Source: Sphingomonadales bacterium
Lineage (GTDB): Bacteria > Pseudomonadota > Alphaproteobacteria > Sphingomonadales > Sphingomonadaceae
Direction: 5' to 3'
DNA length: 47,043 nt
Assembly: GCA_027490095.1 (NCBI GenBank)
Contig: JAIXYT010000028.1
Coordinates: 1 to 47,043, forward strand
The notes beneath the pieces were generated by a model, which saw nothing but the letters and a program-made list of their open reading frames with translations, ran no database searches and was not told the DNA's origin. The position numbers were made by a program, and so were the translations under genes. Below, one piece after another: positions 22,744-32,358 of this stretch; position 1 is the stretch's first letter, and every line of letters starts with the position of its first letter.

Positions 22744-24309
22744 ATGGATGCGCTCAGCCCGCTTGGATTTCTCGCCCCGCTTCCGCTGCTCGTGGCCGCG
22801 ATCGTGGCTGCAATGCGGCCCGGCCGCCGGCCGGCGGGCACGCCGCTGATCGCGGAGGGCGCTGCGCTGCTGGCGCTTGCACTTGCCCTTCTGGGGGCCG
22901 TGCAGTTCGCGCTGGGCGGCGTTCGCGCAGTCGCACTGGTCAGCGGTCCGTTCGAGCTTGCGCTGCGGCAGGATGCCGTCAGCGCGACCATGACGCTGCT
23001 GGTCGGCTTCGTCGGCTGGGTGGTGGTGCGTTATTCGCGCAGCTACATCGATGGCGAGGCGCGCGAGGGGCGCTTCCACGCGCTGATGCTGGCGACGCTC
23101 GCGGCCGTGCTGCTGCTGGTGCAGTCGGGCAGCCTTGCGGTGCTGGTGGGTGCCTTCCTTGCCGTCGGCGCCGGCCTCGGGGCGCTGCTGCTGCATTATC
23201 CCGAACGCCCGGAGGCGCAGCGGGCGGCCGCCAAGTTCCGCCTCGTCTGGGGCGCCGGCGACGCGCTGCTGATCGTGTCGGCAGCGCTGCTCTGGTTCGC
23301 TTTCGGCACGGCCGATCTCGCCGCGATCACCACGGCCGCCCAGGCGGGGCTTCCGCTCGCAGCCGGAATTGCCGTCGCGCTGATCGCGGTTGCCGCCGCG
23401 CTGAAGACGGCGGCCTTCCCGCTGCACGGCTGGCTGACCGAGGTGATGGAGGCCCCGACCCCGGTGTCGGCGCTGCTCCACGCCGGCATCATCAATGGCG
23501 GCGGCTTCCTGCTGATCCGCATGGCGGGCCTGGTGCAGGCGAGCGACGGCGCCATGGCCGCGCTGGTGCTCCTGGGCGGGCTCACGGCGCTGTTCGGCGC
23601 GGTCGTGATGCTGACGCAGAGCGCGGTGAAGACGGCGCTTGCCTGGTCGACGGTCGCGCAGATGGGCTTCCTGCTGCTGCAGTGCGGCCTGGGGCTCTGG
23701 CCGCTGGCGCTGCTGCACATCGTGGCCCACTCGCTCTACAAGGCGCACGCCTTCCTCGGCTCGGGCAATGCCGTCACGGCGGTCGCAGCCGTCAAGCGCC
23801 CGGGCCCCGTCGCCATCCCCGGCCTCGCCGCCGTCGGCCGCGCCTTCCTGCTTGCGCTTGCCCTCTATGCCGGTGTGGCCCTGCTGTTCGGGCAGGTGGT
23901 CGGGCCGAAGTCGGCGCAGGCGCTGGCGCTGGGCGCGATCCTGATCTTCGGGGTCGCCTATCTGGTGGCGCAGGGCCTTGCCGACGCGGCGCCCAGGGCG
24001 CTGACGGCACGGACCGCGCTTGCCTCGCTTGGCGCGGCCTTCGCCTACTTCAGCTTCCACACGATTGCCTACCTGCTGTGGGGCCCCTCGCTTCCCGCCC
24101 CGCCGGTCCCCGGCGCGCTGGAATGGGCGCTGATCGTGCTGATCATCCTGTCCTTCGGGCTGGTCGCGGTTGCCCAGGCGCTGTTCCCGCTGTGGGCGCA
24201 CCATCCGGCAGCCGCGGGCCTCAGGGTCCATCTCGCCAACGGCCTCTACCTCAACGCAGTCCTCGACCGGCTGATCGGCGGCTTCCGCCGCCAGCAGACC
24301 GCCCGCTGA
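22744..24309 (+). CDS. dabB: DabB, proton-conducting subunit of DAB inorganic-carbon uptake
   Basis: Membrane subunit of the DabAB complex, which uses the proton gradient to drive CO2 hydration or bicarbonate accumulation. The 521-residue protein is homologous to NuoL/MrpA antiporter-like subunits, with 12 or more helices. The Proton_antipo_M core shows LKTAAFPLHGWLTEVMEAPT, PVSALLHAGIINGGGFLLIR and KTALAWSTVAQMGFLLLQCG, including conserved lysines, plus HIVAHSLYKAHAFLGSG. It lacks the complex I gene neighbourhood and precedes dabA by 24 bases, which decides for DabB. Confidence 0.92.
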   Translation: MDALSPLGFLAPLPLLVAAIVAAMRPGRRPAGTPLIAEGAALLALALALLGAVQFALGGVRAVALVSGPFELALRQDAVSATMTLLVGFVGWVVVRYSRSYIDGEAREGRFHALMLATLAAVLLLVQSGSLAVLVGAFLAVGAGLGALLLHYPERPEAQRAAAKFRLVWGAGDALLIVSAALLWFAFGTADLAAITTAAQAGLPLAAGIAVALIAVAAALKTAAFPLHGWLTEVMEAPTPVSALLHAGIINGGGFLLIRMAGLVQASDGAMAALVLLGGLTALFGAVVMLTQSAVKTALAWSTVAQMGFLLLQCGLGLWPLALLHIVAHSLYKAHAFLGSGNAVTAVAAVKRPGPVAIPGLAAVGRAFLLALALYAGVALLFGQVVGPKSAQALALGAILIFGVAYLVAQGLADAAPRALTARTALASLGAAFAYFSFHTIAYLLWGPSLPAPPVPGALEWALIVLIILSFGLVAVAQALFPLWAHHPAAAGLRVHLANGLYLNAVLDRLIGGFRRQQTAR

Positions 24310-24333
24310 CCCTTCCGGCCCAGGAGACACCCC

Positions 24334-26694
24334 ATGTACCTGACGCAGATCGAGATCCCCGCCAGCGACGCCCCGGCCCTTCTGGCCGCTGCCGAGGCCG
24401 CGGCGCGCGCCATCCCGCCCGCCTTTCCGCTCTCGGCAACCGTCGCGGTCAACCCCTTCCTCGGCCAGGTCGAGGATGATCTTGCAACCGCTGCCGCGCG
24501 GCTCGGCCGGGTCGCCGGCGCCCGCCTCACCCGGCCCCGCATGGTTCTGGCCGGCGAAGTCAACGCAGGCCGCATCACCGATGCCGACCTTGCAGCAGCT
24601 CTTGCCGCAAGCGCCGCGCCCAACCGGCCCGCAGACCTCGCCGCGCTGAAGGCGGCGCTGGGGCGCGAGGCGCCTGCGCCCGAAGCGCTGCCGACCGTTG
24701 CCCAGCTGGCTGCAGAGGCAACCGGCACCGACTGGCCGGCCGTGATCGCGCGCAGCATCGGACTGTGGGCCGCCGGGCACTTCGATCGCGGGCAGGCGCT
24801 CTGGTCGCCGGCACCGGGGCGCTCCACCTTCGCGGCCTGGCGCGAATGGGCGGTGCACGACCTCACGCCCGAGATCGCGGGCCTCACCGGCTTCTGCAGC
24901 CATGTGGCGTCGGCGCCCGACACGCCCGAGCGGGCGATCCTGCGCGCAGCCGACCGGCTGGGCCTCACCGCCGACTCCGCGCAAGGGGTGTTCCACCGGC
25001 TGCTCATCGACATGGGCGGCTGGGCGATGCACGCCCGCTGGCTCCTGTGGGAGGCCGAGCTGAAGGGTGGCACCGACGCCAGCATCGCAGACCTGCTGGC
25101 GATCCGCCTGATCTTCGAGGAGGCGCTGCTGGCCCACGCCCCGGCTATCGCGGTCGACTGGGCCGAAACGGTTGCCGCCTTTGCGGTGCCGGCCGTGGCC
25201 GGCGACGACCATGTGGTCGACGCCATCCTGCAGGACGCCGCCGAACGCGCGCACCAGCGCCGGTTGATCGCAGCGCTCGGGACCCCGGCGGCACCGGCAC
25301 CGGCAACCCGCCCGACGCTGCAGGCCGCCTTCTGCATCGACGTCCGGTCCGAGGTGTTCCGCCGCGCGCTCGAGTCGCTGGACCCGACCGTGGAAACCAT
25401 CGGCTTCGCGGGCTTCTTCGGCCTTCCCGTCGCCCACAGGCCGCACGGCACCGACCAGCTGGACGCGCACCTGCCCGTGCTGCTGAACGCGGGCGTCACC
25501 TCCACCTCGCACCTGCCCCCGGCCGAGGAGCAGGCGGCGCGGATCAGCGCCCGGACGGTTCGCGCCTGGAGCCGGTTCCGGCAGGCAGCGGTCTCGTCCT
25601 TCGCCTTCGTGGAAGCCGCCGGCCCCGGCTATGCGGTGAAGCTACTGAAGGACAGTTTGGGGATCGGCAATGGCGTTGCGAAGGCCGAACCCAGGCCGGT
25701 GTTCGAAGGCGTGACCGGTGACGCCAAGGCCGCCACCGCGGCGGCCGTCCTCAAGGCGATGAGCATGACCACGGGCCTCGCCCCGCTGGTGGTGCTGCTG
25801 GGCCATGGCGCAGAGATGACCAACAACCCGCACAAGAGCGCCTACCAGTGCGGCGCCTGCGGCGGCCATGACGGCGAGGTGTCGGCACGGCTGCTGGCGC
25901 AGCTGCTCAACGATCCCGAAGCCCGCGCCGGCCTTCCGGCACTTGGAGTCACGGTCCCGGAAGACACCTTCTTCCTCGCCGGCCTGCACGACACCACGGC
26001 GGATGCCATCCACATCTACGAGGACATGCCCACGAACACCCACGCCGCCGCGATCGCAGCCGCGCGCGCGCTGTTCCGCCGCGCCGGCGCGCTCGCCCGG
26101 ATGGAACGCGCCGCCCGCCTCCCCGGCGCCACGGGCGAGACGGTCGCCGCCCGCGCCGCGAACTGGGCGGAAATCCGCCCGGAATGGGGCCTCGCCGGCT
26201 GCGCCGCCTTCATCGCGGCACCGCGCAGCGTGACGCAGCGCACCGACCTCGCCGGCCGCGCCTTCCTCCACAACTACGACTGGCAGGCCGACGCCGGCTT
26301 CGGAACGCTCGAGCTGATCCTCACCGCGCCGGTCGTCGTCGCAAGCTGGATCAGCCTGCAATACTACGGCTCGTCGGTTGCCCCGGACCAGTTCGGCGGC
26401 GGCAACAAGCTGATCCACAATGTGGTGGGCGGCCTGGGCGTGGTCGAAGGAAACGGCGGCATGCTGCGCGCCGGCCTGCCCTGGCAGACGGTGCACGACG
26501 GCGAGCAGCTGATGCACGAACCCCTGCGCCTCTCGGTGATGGTGGAAGCCCCGCGCGACGCGATCCTCGCCGTCCTCGAAAAGCATGCGGGCGTCCGCTC
26601 CCTGTTCGAGAACGGCTGGCTGCACCTGTTCGTGCTGGAGGATGGCAAGGTTGCCGCGCGCTACCGGCCGGGCCTTGCCTGGGAGGCGATCTAG
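24334..26694 (+). CDS. dabA: DabA, carbonic-anhydrase-like subunit (UPF0753/DUF2309)
   Basis: Cytoplasmic zinc subunit partnering DabB. The 786-residue protein keeps the zinc-site residues in family spacing: C334-x-D336 in FCIDVRSE, and H491 and C506 in [20 protein letters not shown]. The 15-residue gap between the last two matches H524/C539 of the characterised Halothiobacillus DabA. Other landmarks are VAVNPFLGQ near the start, [20 protein letters not shown], and [20 protein letters not shown] precedes the ATG. The stop codon overlaps the converging SRPBCC gene in the palindrome CTAG. Confidence 0.94.
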   Translation: MYLTQIEIPASDAPALLAAAEAAARAIPPAFPLSATVAVNPFLGQVEDDLATAAARLGRVAGARLTRPRMVLAGEVNAGRITDADLAAALAASAAPNRPADLAALKAALGREAPAPEALPTVAQLAAEATGTDWPAVIARSIGLWAAGHFDRGQALWSPAPGRSTFAAWREWAVHDLTPEIAGLTGFCSHVASAPDTPERAILRAADRLGLTADSAQGVFHRLLIDMGGWAMHARWLLWEAELKGGTDASIADLLAIRLIFEEALLAHAPAIAVDWAETVAAFAVPAVAGDDHVVDAILQDAAERAHQRRLIAALGTPAAPAPATRPTLQAAFCIDVRSEVFRRALESLDPTVETIGFAGFFGLPVAHRPHGTDQLDAHLPVLLNAGVTSTSHLPPAEEQAARISARTVRAWSRFRQAAVSSFAFVEAAGPGYAVKLLKDSLGIGNGVAKAEPRPVFEGVTGDAKAATAAAVLKAMSMTTGLAPLVVLLGHGAEMTNNPHKSAYQCGACGGHDGEVSARLLAQLLNDPEARAGLPALGVTVPEDTFFLAGLHDTTADAIHIYEDMPTNTHAAAIAAARALFRRAGALARMERAARLPGATGETVAARAANWAEIRPEWGLAGCAAFIAAPRSVTQRTDLAGRAFLHNYDWQADAGFGTLELILTAPVVVASWISLQYYGSSVAPDQFGGGNKLIHNVVGGLGVVEGNGGMLRAGLPWQTVHDGEQLMHEPLRLSVMVEAPRDAILAVLEKHAGVRSLFENGWLHLFVLEDGKVAARYRPGLAWEAI

Positions 26695-27128
26695 CCTTCC
26701 GCGGCCTGCTTCAGCGCTTCGTTGAAGCGCTCGAAGTTGGCGCGGATCCGGTCGCCGTGGTGCCTGAGGATCGCCTCCGCCGCGGCGCCGGTGAAGGCCT
26801 CCTCCTGCCGGAACAGGCAGCCGTCGCCGTCGCCTGCGCAGCGAAAGCGGCGGTTGCCCCGGAAGTAGGTCGCGTCCTCGTGGCCGCCCTCCCAGTGCAT
26901 CTCCGGAAAGGCAGCACTTACGAGGCGCACGCGCGACGGCGTCGGCTTCTGGCCCGGCGCATGTACCGAACGGAGCGCAAGGATGCTCCCGGGCGCAAGG
27001 CTGCCCGCCACCTCGACGACCCAGGGGTTCCAGCGCGCATAGCCGGCAAGATCGGTGAGCACGGCCCACACCCGGTCCGGGGGGGCAGCGATCCGGATGC
27101 TGGTCTCGATGCGGATGATGTCGGTCAT
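26691..27128 (-). CDS. SRPBCC (START/Bet v1-like) family protein
   Basis: The 145-residue protein begins with the family pattern [31 protein letters not shown] and ends with [12 protein letters not shown]. This hydrophobic-pocket fold binds lipids or other small ligands; no ligand can be assigned. The ATG at 27128 is chosen from the family start. Its 3' end overlaps dabA by four bases, tail to tail. It is divergent from the VOC gene across 108 bases. Confidence 0.85.
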   Translation of the reverse strand: MTDIIRIETSIRIAAPPDRVWAVLTDLAGYARWNPWVVEVAGSLAPGSILALRSVHAPGQKPTPSRVRLVSAAFPEMHWEGGHEDATYFRGNRRFRCAGDGDGCLFRQEEAFTGAAAEAILRHHGDRIRANFERFNEALKQAAEG

Positions 27129-27236
27129 GGTCCTGGCAGACGGAATGCGCGCCAATCGGCGCCGGGGCAAGTCCGGGCGTGCCGCCGCTTGACAGGGGCG
27201 ACCGGAAGGCGCTCTCCCGGCCGCAGGAGACGTCCG

Positions 27237-27656
27237 ATGCCGCTCAGCCCCTTCCACCTCGCCTTTCCCGTGCACGACCTCCAGGCGGCCCGCGCCTTCT
27301 GGGGCGGCATCATGGGCTGCCCGGAAGGCCGCAGCGCGGCGGACTGGATCGACTTCGACTTCTTCGGCCACCAGATCGTCGCGCACCTGGTGCCGGGCCG
27401 GTCGGCGGACGCCGGCGGCAACGCGGTCGACGGGCATGACGTGCCGGTGCCGCACTTCGGGATCATCCTGTCCATGGCCGACTGGCGACGCCTCGCCGAC
27501 CGGCTCACGGCTGCGGGCGTGCGCTTCGAGATCGCGCCCCACATCCGTTTCAAGGGCGAACCCGGCGAGCAGGCAACCATGTTCTTCCGAGACCCCAGCG
27601 GCAACGCGATCGAAATGAAAGCCTTCGAGGATCCGGGCCAGCTCTTCGCGCGTTAG
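27237..27656 (+). CDS. VOC (glyoxalase/dioxygenase fold) family protein
   Basis: The 139-residue protein has two beta-alpha-beta-beta-beta units: [20 protein letters not shown] at the start and a metal-site-like end [11 protein letters not shown], then [20 protein letters not shown]7 or so, the mid-chain histidine and the terminal glutamate are candidate metal ligands. The substrate is unknown. AGGAGA lies before the ATG, and a consensus-like TTGACA (27189-27194) could be a -35, though no good -10 follows. The stop overlaps the converging isomerase gene by four bases. Confidence 0.85.
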   Translation: MPLSPFHLAFPVHDLQAARAFWGGIMGCPEGRSAADWIDFDFFGHQIVAHLVPGRSADAGGNAVDGHDVPVPHFGIILSMADWRRLADRLTAAGVRFEIAPHIRFKGEPGEQATMFFRDPSGNAIEMKAFEDPGQLFAR

Positions 27657-28276
27657 CCTTGCCTCGCCAGCAGCCTGATGCGCTGGCGCACCAGCGGCAG
27701 CTGGTCGTTGCCGAAATACATGTAGCGCCCGCCGACGAACATGGTGGGCGAGCCGAAGGCCCCGCGGTCGATCGCCTCCTGCGTGTTGGCGCGAAGCAGG
27801 TCCTTAACCGGCTGGCTCGCCGCCCGTTCGGCCAGCGCGGCCCCATCCAGCCCGCATTCGTCGGCGATTCGCGCCAGCTCCGCCGGATCGTCGATGTTGC
27901 GCTGGTCGGTGAAATAGGCCTCGAACGCGGCCTCGGTGAAGGCCACAAGCCGGGGCTGGTCGTCGGCCAGCGCGCAGCAGAAGCGCATCGCATGCACCGA
28001 TTTCGCCGGGTGGTGCACCGACGGGAAGTTCATCGCGACACCTGCCAGCTCCGCCCACTCCTTCAGCCACACCCAGCTCAGGCGGAACTTCGGGTCCTGG
28101 GCGTTGGCGCGCGCGGCATAGACGGTCTGGTTCACTGCATTGAACACGCCGCCCACCAGGAACGGACGCCACCTGATCTCCGCCTCCGGGTGCCCGGCAT
28201 CGCGCCGCAGGTTCGCGAACGCAATCCGCGTCCAGGGCGAGGAGAGGTCGTAGAAGATCTCGACGGGGACTGGCAT
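27653..28276 (-). CDS. 2-hydroxychromene-2-carboxylate isomerase (kappa-GST/DsbA fold)
   Basis: The 207-residue protein has a thioredoxin fold with the family start [20 protein letters not shown] (active-site serine about 13), [15 protein letters not shown], and the end [20 protein letters not shown]. The family isomerises glutathione-linked intermediates in naphthalene breakdown, but many members have other, unknown substrates. The ATG at 28276 sits eight bases after AAGGAG. It follows the GST gene directly and is probably co-translated with it, supporting a glutathione-dependent role. Confidence 0.86.
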   Translation of the reverse strand: MPVPVEIFYDLSSPWTRIAFANLRRDAGHPEAEIRWRPFLVGGVFNAVNQTVYAARANAQDPKFRLSWVWLKEWAELAGVAMNFPSVHHPAKSVHAMRFCCALADDQPRLVAFTEAAFEAYFTDQRNIDDPAELARIADECGLDGAALAERAASQPVKDLLRANTQEAIDRGAFGSPTMFVGGRYMYFGNDQLPLVRQRIRLLARQG

Positions 28277-28281
28277 GCCAT

Positions 28282-28971
28282 TCACTCCTTGATGCCGAAC
28301 AGGATCCGCCGGGTCTCTGCGTCGGCAGCCGGCCGCCGGTTCAGCCGGTCGCGCCCCACCGCCATCCCGGCCCGCAAGGCCGGCCGCTCCTTCAGCCGGT
28401 CGTACCAGGCCTGCACATGGCCGAATTCGGCAAGCGGGATCTCCTGCGCCTTCCAGGTCTGCACCCAGGGAAAACAGGCCATGTCGGCGATGCTGTAATC
28501 GGCCCCGCCCAGATGCGCATGCTCCGCCAGCCGCCGGTCGAGCACGCCATAGAGCCGCAGCGCCTCGGCGCGATAGCGCTCCGTCGGATAGGGCAAGCGT
28601 TCAGGAGCATAGAGCTTGAAATGGCCATGCTGGCCCAGCATCGGCCCCAGCCCGCCGACCTGCCAGAACAGCCATTCCAGCACCGCCTTCCGCCCGCGCG
28701 CTTCGGTGGGCAGGAAGCGGCCCGACTTCTCGGCGAGATAGACCAGGATCGCCCCGGTCTCGAACACGGGGATGGGTTCCCCGCCGTCGGCCGGCGCATG
28801 ATCGACGATGGCGGGAATGCGGTTGTTGGGGCTGACCGCCAGAAACTCGGGCGCGAACTGCTCGCCCCGCCCGATGTCGATCCAGCGCAAGCTATAGGGC
28901 AGCCCGCACTCTTCCAGCATGATGGAGATCTTCCACCCATTCGGCGTCGGCGCCGTCAGCAGCTCGATCAT
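28282..28971 (-). CDS. glutathione S-transferase (YghU/YfcG-like)
   Basis: The 229-residue protein has an N-terminal thioredoxin-like domain (ELLTAPTPNGWKISIMLEEC, SPNNRIPAIVD, ETGAILVYLAEKSGRFLP) and an all-helical C-terminal domain (EWLFWQVGGLGPMLGQHGHF, GADYSIADMACFPWVQTWKA). The TxNGWK start is that of the nu-class YghU/YfcG enzymes, which act as disulfide reductases using glutathione. The start could also be a GTG at 28992. It is the first gene of a pair with the isomerase. Confidence 0.88.
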   Translation of the reverse strand: MIELLTAPTPNGWKISIMLEECGLPYSLRWIDIGRGEQFAPEFLAVSPNNRIPAIVDHAPADGGEPIPVFETGAILVYLAEKSGRFLPTEARGRKAVLEWLFWQVGGLGPMLGQHGHFKLYAPERLPYPTERYRAEALRLYGVLDRRLAEHAHLGGADYSIADMACFPWVQTWKAQEIPLAEFGHVQAWYDRLKERPALRAGMAVGRDRLNRRPAADAETRRILFGIKE

Positions 28972-29096
28972 GCCCAGATGCTCCCGCTCCACTCGCGGGC
29001 ACGAACCTAGGGGATTGCGGCCCGAACTGGCCAGACGGGAAGGCCTGCCTGTTCCGTCAGGAAAGGCGCGGGATCAGCGACATCAAAAGGGGAAAA

Positions 29097-29171
29097 TGGT
29101 GGGCGCGGCAAGGATTGAACTTGCGACCCCTGCGATGTCAACACAGTGCTCTACCACTGAGCTACGCGCCC
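29097..29171 (-). tRNA. tRNA-Val (anticodon GAC)
   Basis: The 75-base minus-strand tRNA has acceptor stem GGGCGCG/CGCGCCC, D-arm AGCTCAGTGGTAGAGC, anticodon stem CTGTG/CGCAG with loop TTGACAT (anticodon GAC), T-arm GGTTC-type segment AAGTTCAATCC, and an encoded CCA end. Confidence 0.95.
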
Positions 29172-29217
29172 ACACGGGAGGGCGGCCATAGCCGCCCGAA
29201 ACGCAAACCGCAAGCCT

Positions 29218-29931
29218 TCAGCTGGCCGATGACACCGTCGGCGGCACGCCCGGCTTCAACTGCGCCGGCGGCGACATCCCCATCGTCAGATAGAGCTTCA
29301 TCACATCGTCGAACTTCATGTCAGGGATCGGGTGCACCTTGTCGGCCGGCACCAGCAGAAGCGCGCCGCCGATGGGCACCGGCGCCGTCGTCACCAGCAC
29401 CAGCCGGGCAGGCCCCCCGCCCACGTCGAGGATGTCGTTGGAGGCGAGCAGCGCGATGGTCTCGATCCCGCCGCCGAACTCCACCCGCACCACCGCCATC
29501 GCCGACATTTCCTCGGCCTTGCTGCCCGACATGCCGCGCACCAGCTGGGCCACGGGCCGATAGACATTGCCCAGCAGGGGAATCCGGCCCAGCGTCTCGT
29601 CGACCAGCTCCTCCAGCACCTTCTTGGCCTTGTCCTTCACGACAAAGCCGAGCGCCGTGATCAGCGCGAACAGCATCGCAACACCCAGCGCGAAGCTGAG
29701 CAGCGGGCTGCCCTCGCCGGTGAACAGCCGGCCGCCCGCACTCAGGGCGCGGCCGAACAGGCTGTCGGGCCCCACGAAGCCGATCAGCTGGCCGAACACC
29801 CACACCAGCACGATCGCGGTCAGCAGCAGGGGGGCGAGGAAGGCGAGGCCGGTCAGGAAGGCCGTCAGCAGCTGCTTCCAGGCCCAGCGGCTTTTCCGCG
29901 CTGCCGGCACGATGATCGGCAGCCGCTCCAT
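29218..29931 (-). CDS. DUF502 membrane protein
   Basis: The 237-residue protein has two N-terminal membrane helices (about 20-95) and a cytosolic domain with the DUF502 patterns FLTGLAFLAPLLLTAIVLVW, RIPLLGNVYRPVAQLVRGM and VPIGGALLLVPADKVHPIPD. The function is unknown; a membrane-organising role is often proposed. Its ATG overlaps the leuB stop by one base (TGATG), so it is translationally coupled to leucine genes. Confidence 0.88.
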   Translation of the reverse strand: MERLPIIVPAARKSRWAWKQLLTAFLTGLAFLAPLLLTAIVLVWVFGQLIGFVGPDSLFGRALSAGGRLFTGEGSPLLSFALGVAMLFALITALGFVVKDKAKKVLEELVDETLGRIPLLGNVYRPVAQLVRGMSGSKAEEMSAMAVVRVEFGGGIETIALLASNDILDVGGGPARLVLVTTAPVPIGGALLLVPADKVHPIPDMKFDDVMKLYLTMGMSPPAQLKPGVPPTVSSAS

Positions 29932-30989
29932 CAGCGCAAGCTCGCGAGGATGGCGTCGCCCATCTGCCGGGTCGTCAGCTGGCCGCCGAGATCCCGCGTG
30001 CGGGCGCCGGCATCCAGCGCGGCCTCCACCGCCGCCTCCACCCGGGTTGCGGCCTCCGGCGCACCCAGCGAATAGCGCAGCGCCATGGCCAGGCTCAGGA
30101 TCGAGGCGCAAGGGTTGGCGATGCCCTGTCCCGCAATGTCGGGCGCGGAGCCATGGATCGGCTCGTAAAGGCCCGGCGTCCCCGCCTCGCCCAGCGCGGC
30201 CGAGGGCAGCATGCCCAGCGAGCCCGTCGACATGGCGGCAAGGTCCGACAAAAGGTCGCCGAACAGATTGTCGGTCAGGATGATGTCGAACTGGGTCGGC
30301 GCCTTCACCAGCTGCATCGCGCAATTGTCGGCATACATATGGTTCAGCGCGACATCGGAATAGCGCTCGGCGTGCAGCCGCGTCACCTCCTCGCGCCACA
30401 CCACGCCCGATTCCATCACATTGGCCTTCTCGACCGAGCAGACCTTGCCGCCCCTCAGCCGCGCCAGCTCGAACGCGACGTGCGCCACCCGGCGGATCTC
30501 GTGCGTCGAATAGCTCTGCGTGTTGAAGCCCCGCCGCTCGCCGTTCGGCAGCGTCTCGATCCCGCGGGGCTCCCCGAAGTACACGCCCCCCACCAGCTCG
30601 CGCACGAACAGGATGTCGAGGCCGTCCACCACCTCGGGCTTCAACGTCGAGGCCGAGGCAAGCGCCGCAAAGCAGCGCGCCGGCCGCAGGTTGGCGAACA
30701 CGTTCATCGCGCCGCGCAAGCGCAGCAGCCCGGCCTCGGGGCGCCGGTCATAGCTGACATCGGCCCATTGCGGCCCGCCCACCGCGCCCATCAGAACGGC
30801 AGTCGAGGCAAGCGCCGCAGCTTCCGTTTCATCCGTCAGCGGAACGCCATGGGCATCGATCGAGGCACCCCCGAACAGCCCTTCCGAAACGGTCAGCCCC
30901 GGCAGCGCCAGCGCGTCCAGGATACGCCGGCTCTCGGCCGTCACCTCGGGGCCGATCCCGTCGCCGGGCAGCAGCAGCAGCGTCTTCAT
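29931..30989 (-). CDS. leuB: 3-isopropylmalate dehydrogenase
   Basis: Oxidative decarboxylation of 3-isopropylmalate with NAD in leucine synthesis. The 352-residue length is standard. Landmarks are [28 protein letters not shown], the substrate arginines in [57 protein letters not shown], and [20 protein letters not shown]. It overlaps leuD by four bases (ATGA) upstream and the DUF502 gene downstream. Confidence 0.95.
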   Translation of the reverse strand: MKTLLLLPGDGIGPEVTAESRRILDALALPGLTVSEGLFGGASIDAHGVPLTDETEAAALASTAVLMGAVGGPQWADVSYDRRPEAGLLRLRGAMNVFANLRPARCFAALASASTLKPEVVDGLDILFVRELVGGVYFGEPRGIETLPNGERRGFNTQSYSTHEIRRVAHVAFELARLRGGKVCSVEKANVMESGVVWREEVTRLHAERYSDVALNHMYADNCAMQLVKAPTQFDIILTDNLFGDLLSDLAAMSTGSLGMLPSAALGEAGTPGLYEPIHGSAPDIAGQGIANPCASILSLAMALRYSLGAPEAATRVEAAVEAALDAGARTRDLGGQLTTRQMGDAILASLR

Positions 30990-31585
30990 CGCGCCGCCGC
31001 GCCCCGGATCCAGGGCCGGTTGCCGTCGATCCGCGCCTCGTGGGAGATGATCGCGTCGGCCGCTCCTTCCGTGATCCCGATCTCGTCCAGCCCGTTCAGC
31101 AGGCAGTGCTTGCGAAAGGGGTCGATCGGAAACTCGAACCGGTCCTGATAGGGCGTTGTCACCACCTGGTTCTCGAGGTCGATGGTGATCGGCTGGCCTT
31201 CGGCCGCCACCGCCATCAGCCGGTCGACAGCGGCCTGCGGCAGCGCGACCAGCAGCAGCCCGTTCTTGAAGCTGTTGCCGGAAAAGATGTCGGCAAAGCT
31301 CGGCCCGATCACCGCGCGGAACCCCAGGTCCATCAGCGCCCAGGGGGCATGTTCCCTGCTGGAACCGCAGCCGAAATTGTCACCCGCGATCAGGATCGGC
31401 GCGCCACGGTTCTCCGGCCGGTCGAACAGATTGTCCGGATCCTCGCGCAGCGCAGCGAAGGCGCCGTTGCCAAGGCCGTCGCGCGTCACCGCCTTCAGGA
31501 AGCGCGCGGGGATGATGATATCGGTGTCGACATTGGCAGCGCCGAATGGAACGGCACGGCCGGTGATGGTGGAGATGGCCTGCAT
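30986..31585 (-). CDS. leuD: 3-isopropylmalate dehydratase small subunit
   Basis: Swivelling subunit of the isopropylmalate isomerase; the partner LeuC is not in this window. The 199-residue protein has [37 protein letters not shown] (the substrate-binding loop), [20 protein letters not shown], and the C-terminal [19 protein letters not shown]. The leuD-leuB pair is translationally coupled. Confidence 0.94.
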   Translation of the reverse strand: MQAISTITGRAVPFGAANVDTDIIIPARFLKAVTRDGLGNGAFAALREDPDNLFDRPENRGAPILIAGDNFGCGSSREHAPWALMDLGFRAVIGPSFADIFSGNSFKNGLLLVALPQAAVDRLMAVAAEGQPITIDLENQVVTTPYQDRFEFPIDPFRKHCLLNGLDEIGITEGAADAIISHEARIDGNRPWIRGAAAR

Positions 31586-31646
31586 GGCGCAGCCACTAGG
31601 GGAAGATGCGGGCCGGCGAAAGGCCCATGGGGCCGACCGGCCGGCC

Positions 31647-32330
31647 TCAACTGTCGGCGAAACGGCGGACGAGGTTGTGGTAGACCCCGGTCAGCCGAAC
31701 GACCTCGGGATGCTGCAGCCCCTGCGATGCGGCCAGTGCCTGGATCGACTGGTCGAGATCGAACAGCAGCGCGCGCTCCCCGTCGTCGCGGACCATGCTC
31801 TGCAGCCAGAAGAAGCTCGCCAGCCGGGTGCCCGATGTCACCGTTTCCACCCGGTGCAGGCTCTTGGCCGGATAGAGGATCATGTGGCCCGCCGGCAGCT
31901 TCACGGCCTGCGCGCCATAGCTGTCCTCGATCAGCAGCTCGCCCCCCTCGTAACTGTCCGGCTCCGACAGGAACAGCGTTGCCGACAGGTCGGTGCGCAG
32001 GCGCACGGGCGTGCCCGGCACGGCCCGGATCGCATTGTCCACATGCAGGCCGAAGCTTTCGCCCGGCCCATAGCGGTTGAACAGCGGCGGGAAGGTCTTC
32101 AGCGGAAGCGCCGCCGACAGGAACAGCGGGCTGCGGGCAAGCGCATCGAGCACCCGCTCGCCCAGCGCCCGCGCCAGCGCCGAGCCCTCCGGCAGCTGGC
32201 GGTTGTGCTTCACCCCGCCCGACTGGGCGCCGGCTGTCACACCGCCGTCGACCCAGTCGGCGGCCTCGAGTGCTGCGCGTATGTCGGCCGCCTCGGCGCC
32301 GGAGAGCAGGTCTGGAATGGCAAGCAGCAT
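31647..32330 (-). CDS. Fe(II)/2-oxoglutarate-dependent dioxygenase of the PiuC/YbiX family
   Basis: The 227-residue protein has the iron facial triad H96-x-D98 (GLHVDNAI) and H159 (KSLHRVE), plus R169 for 2-oxoglutarate ([14 protein letters not shown]). PiuC proteins regularly sit next to catecholate siderophore receptors, as here: the receptor gene lies 29 bases upstream on the same strand. The physiological substrate is unknown. The ATG at 32330 has AAAGG about eight bases upstream. Confidence 0.9.
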   Translation of the reverse strand: MLLAIPDLLSGAEAADIRAALEAADWVDGGVTAGAQSGGVKHNRQLPEGSALARALGERVLDALARSPLFLSAALPLKTFPPLFNRYGPGESFGLHVDNAIRAVPGTPVRLRTDLSATLFLSEPDSYEGGELLIEDSYGAQAVKLPAGHMILYPAKSLHRVETVTSGTRLASFFWLQSMVRDDGERALLFDLDQSIQALAASQGLQHPEVVRLTGVYHNLVRRFADS

Positions 32331-32358
32331 CAGGGCGCCTTTCGAAGAACAGGGCGGG

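Noticed and set aside
22744-24309. NuoL subunit of respiratory complex I
   Set aside because: No other nuo genes are adjacent, and dabA follows within 24 bases, so DabB is the better call.
22705-25512. 935-codon open frame on the minus strand, antisense to dabB and dabA
   Set aside because: Its translation is arginine/glycine/glutamine-rich with no domain, and it lies opposite two well-recognised genes. Long antisense frames are expected in GC-rich DNA.
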